Below are positions 6,353 to 6,370 of a stretch of DNA of 6,370 bases, one piece after another. Source of the DNA: Chlamydia trachomatis (GTDB taxonomy: Bacteria > Chlamydiota > Chlamydiia > Chlamydiales > JAAKFR01). Position 1 is the stretch's first letter. Every line of letters begins with the position of its first letter. Location of the stretch: the NCBI GenBank assembly GCA_945861315.1, contig CAMAUB010000080.1, positions 1-6,370 on the forward strand. The letters are read 5' to 3'. Below the pieces are notes generated by a model, which saw nothing but the letters and a program-made list of their open reading frames with translations, searched no databases and had not been told where the DNA came from. The position numbers and the translations under genes were made by a program.

Positions 6353-6370
6353 TCAAAGCCTCGGGCTTGA
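6353..6370. repeat. Short inverted repeat at the window edge
   Basis: TCAAAGCC, a 3-nt TCG loop and GGCTTGA can form a 7-bp hairpin with one bulged A. It lies upstream of the LRR gene and is cut by the window end, so it cannot be seen whether a T-run follows. It could be the stem of a terminator for a plus-strand or minus-strand gene outside, or chance. The rest of 6324-6352 shows nothing clear. Confidence 0.3.

Noticed and set aside
6324..6370. Promoter for the LRR gene (TTGACG on the minus strand)
   Set aside because: The -35-like hexamer has no acceptable -10 at 16-18 bp; the real promoter may lie outside the window.

Overview
The window looks like a chromosomal segment from a member of the Chlamydiae, most likely an environmental (Parachlamydia/Waddlia/Simkania-type) lineage. 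The main evidence is the order rpe - efp - accB - accC on the plus strand, which from memory is the order in Chlamydia trachomatis (CT121-CT124). The elongation factor P here also resembles the divergent chlamydial paralogue (Efp1) rather than canonical EF-P. A large leucine-rich-repeat protein next door also fits environmental chlamydiae, which carry many of these. The assignment is inferred from gene order and protein character, not from a marker gene.

Left part, minus strand (53-2177): three genes read leftwards with overlapping stops and starts. They are an SNF/NSS-family sodium-coupled transporter (696-2177), a 51-residue two-helix membrane protein (544-699) and a DsbB-type quinone-linked thiol oxidase (53-544). 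The small protein overlaps the transporter stop by 4 nt (ATGA) and its own stop overlaps the dsbB start (TAATG), so the three are very probably one translationally coupled mRNA. DsbB is unusual: it has a predicted fifth membrane helix and a C-terminal Cys-Gly-Phe-Gly-Pro-Cys pair that may replace the usual second periplasmic cysteine pair.

Centre (2178-2246): a 69-bp divergent control region. Each side has a good sigma70-type -10 element placed so that transcription would begin within a few nucleotides of the start codon. Both rpe and the transporter therefore look leaderless or nearly so, and neither has a Shine-Dalgarno sequence. The two promoters share the same -35 stretch and should compete.

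Right part, plus strand (2247-5285): the operon rpe (pentose phosphate pathway), efp1 (translation elongation), accB (biotin carrier) and accC (biotin carboxylase), with gaps of 3 nt, 1 nt and a 4-nt overlap. AccB and AccC together form the biotin-carboxylation half of acetyl-CoA carboxylase, which commits carbon to fatty acid synthesis.

Far right, minus strand (5286-6323): a 345-residue protein with seven regular 23-residue leucine-rich repeats, convergent with accC and abutting it with no spacer. From memory, Chlamydia has rplM-rpsI after accC, so the LRR gene marks a break in conserved order. The last 47 bp hold only a small inverted repeat. No RNA gene, CRISPR array or insertion sequence was seen.
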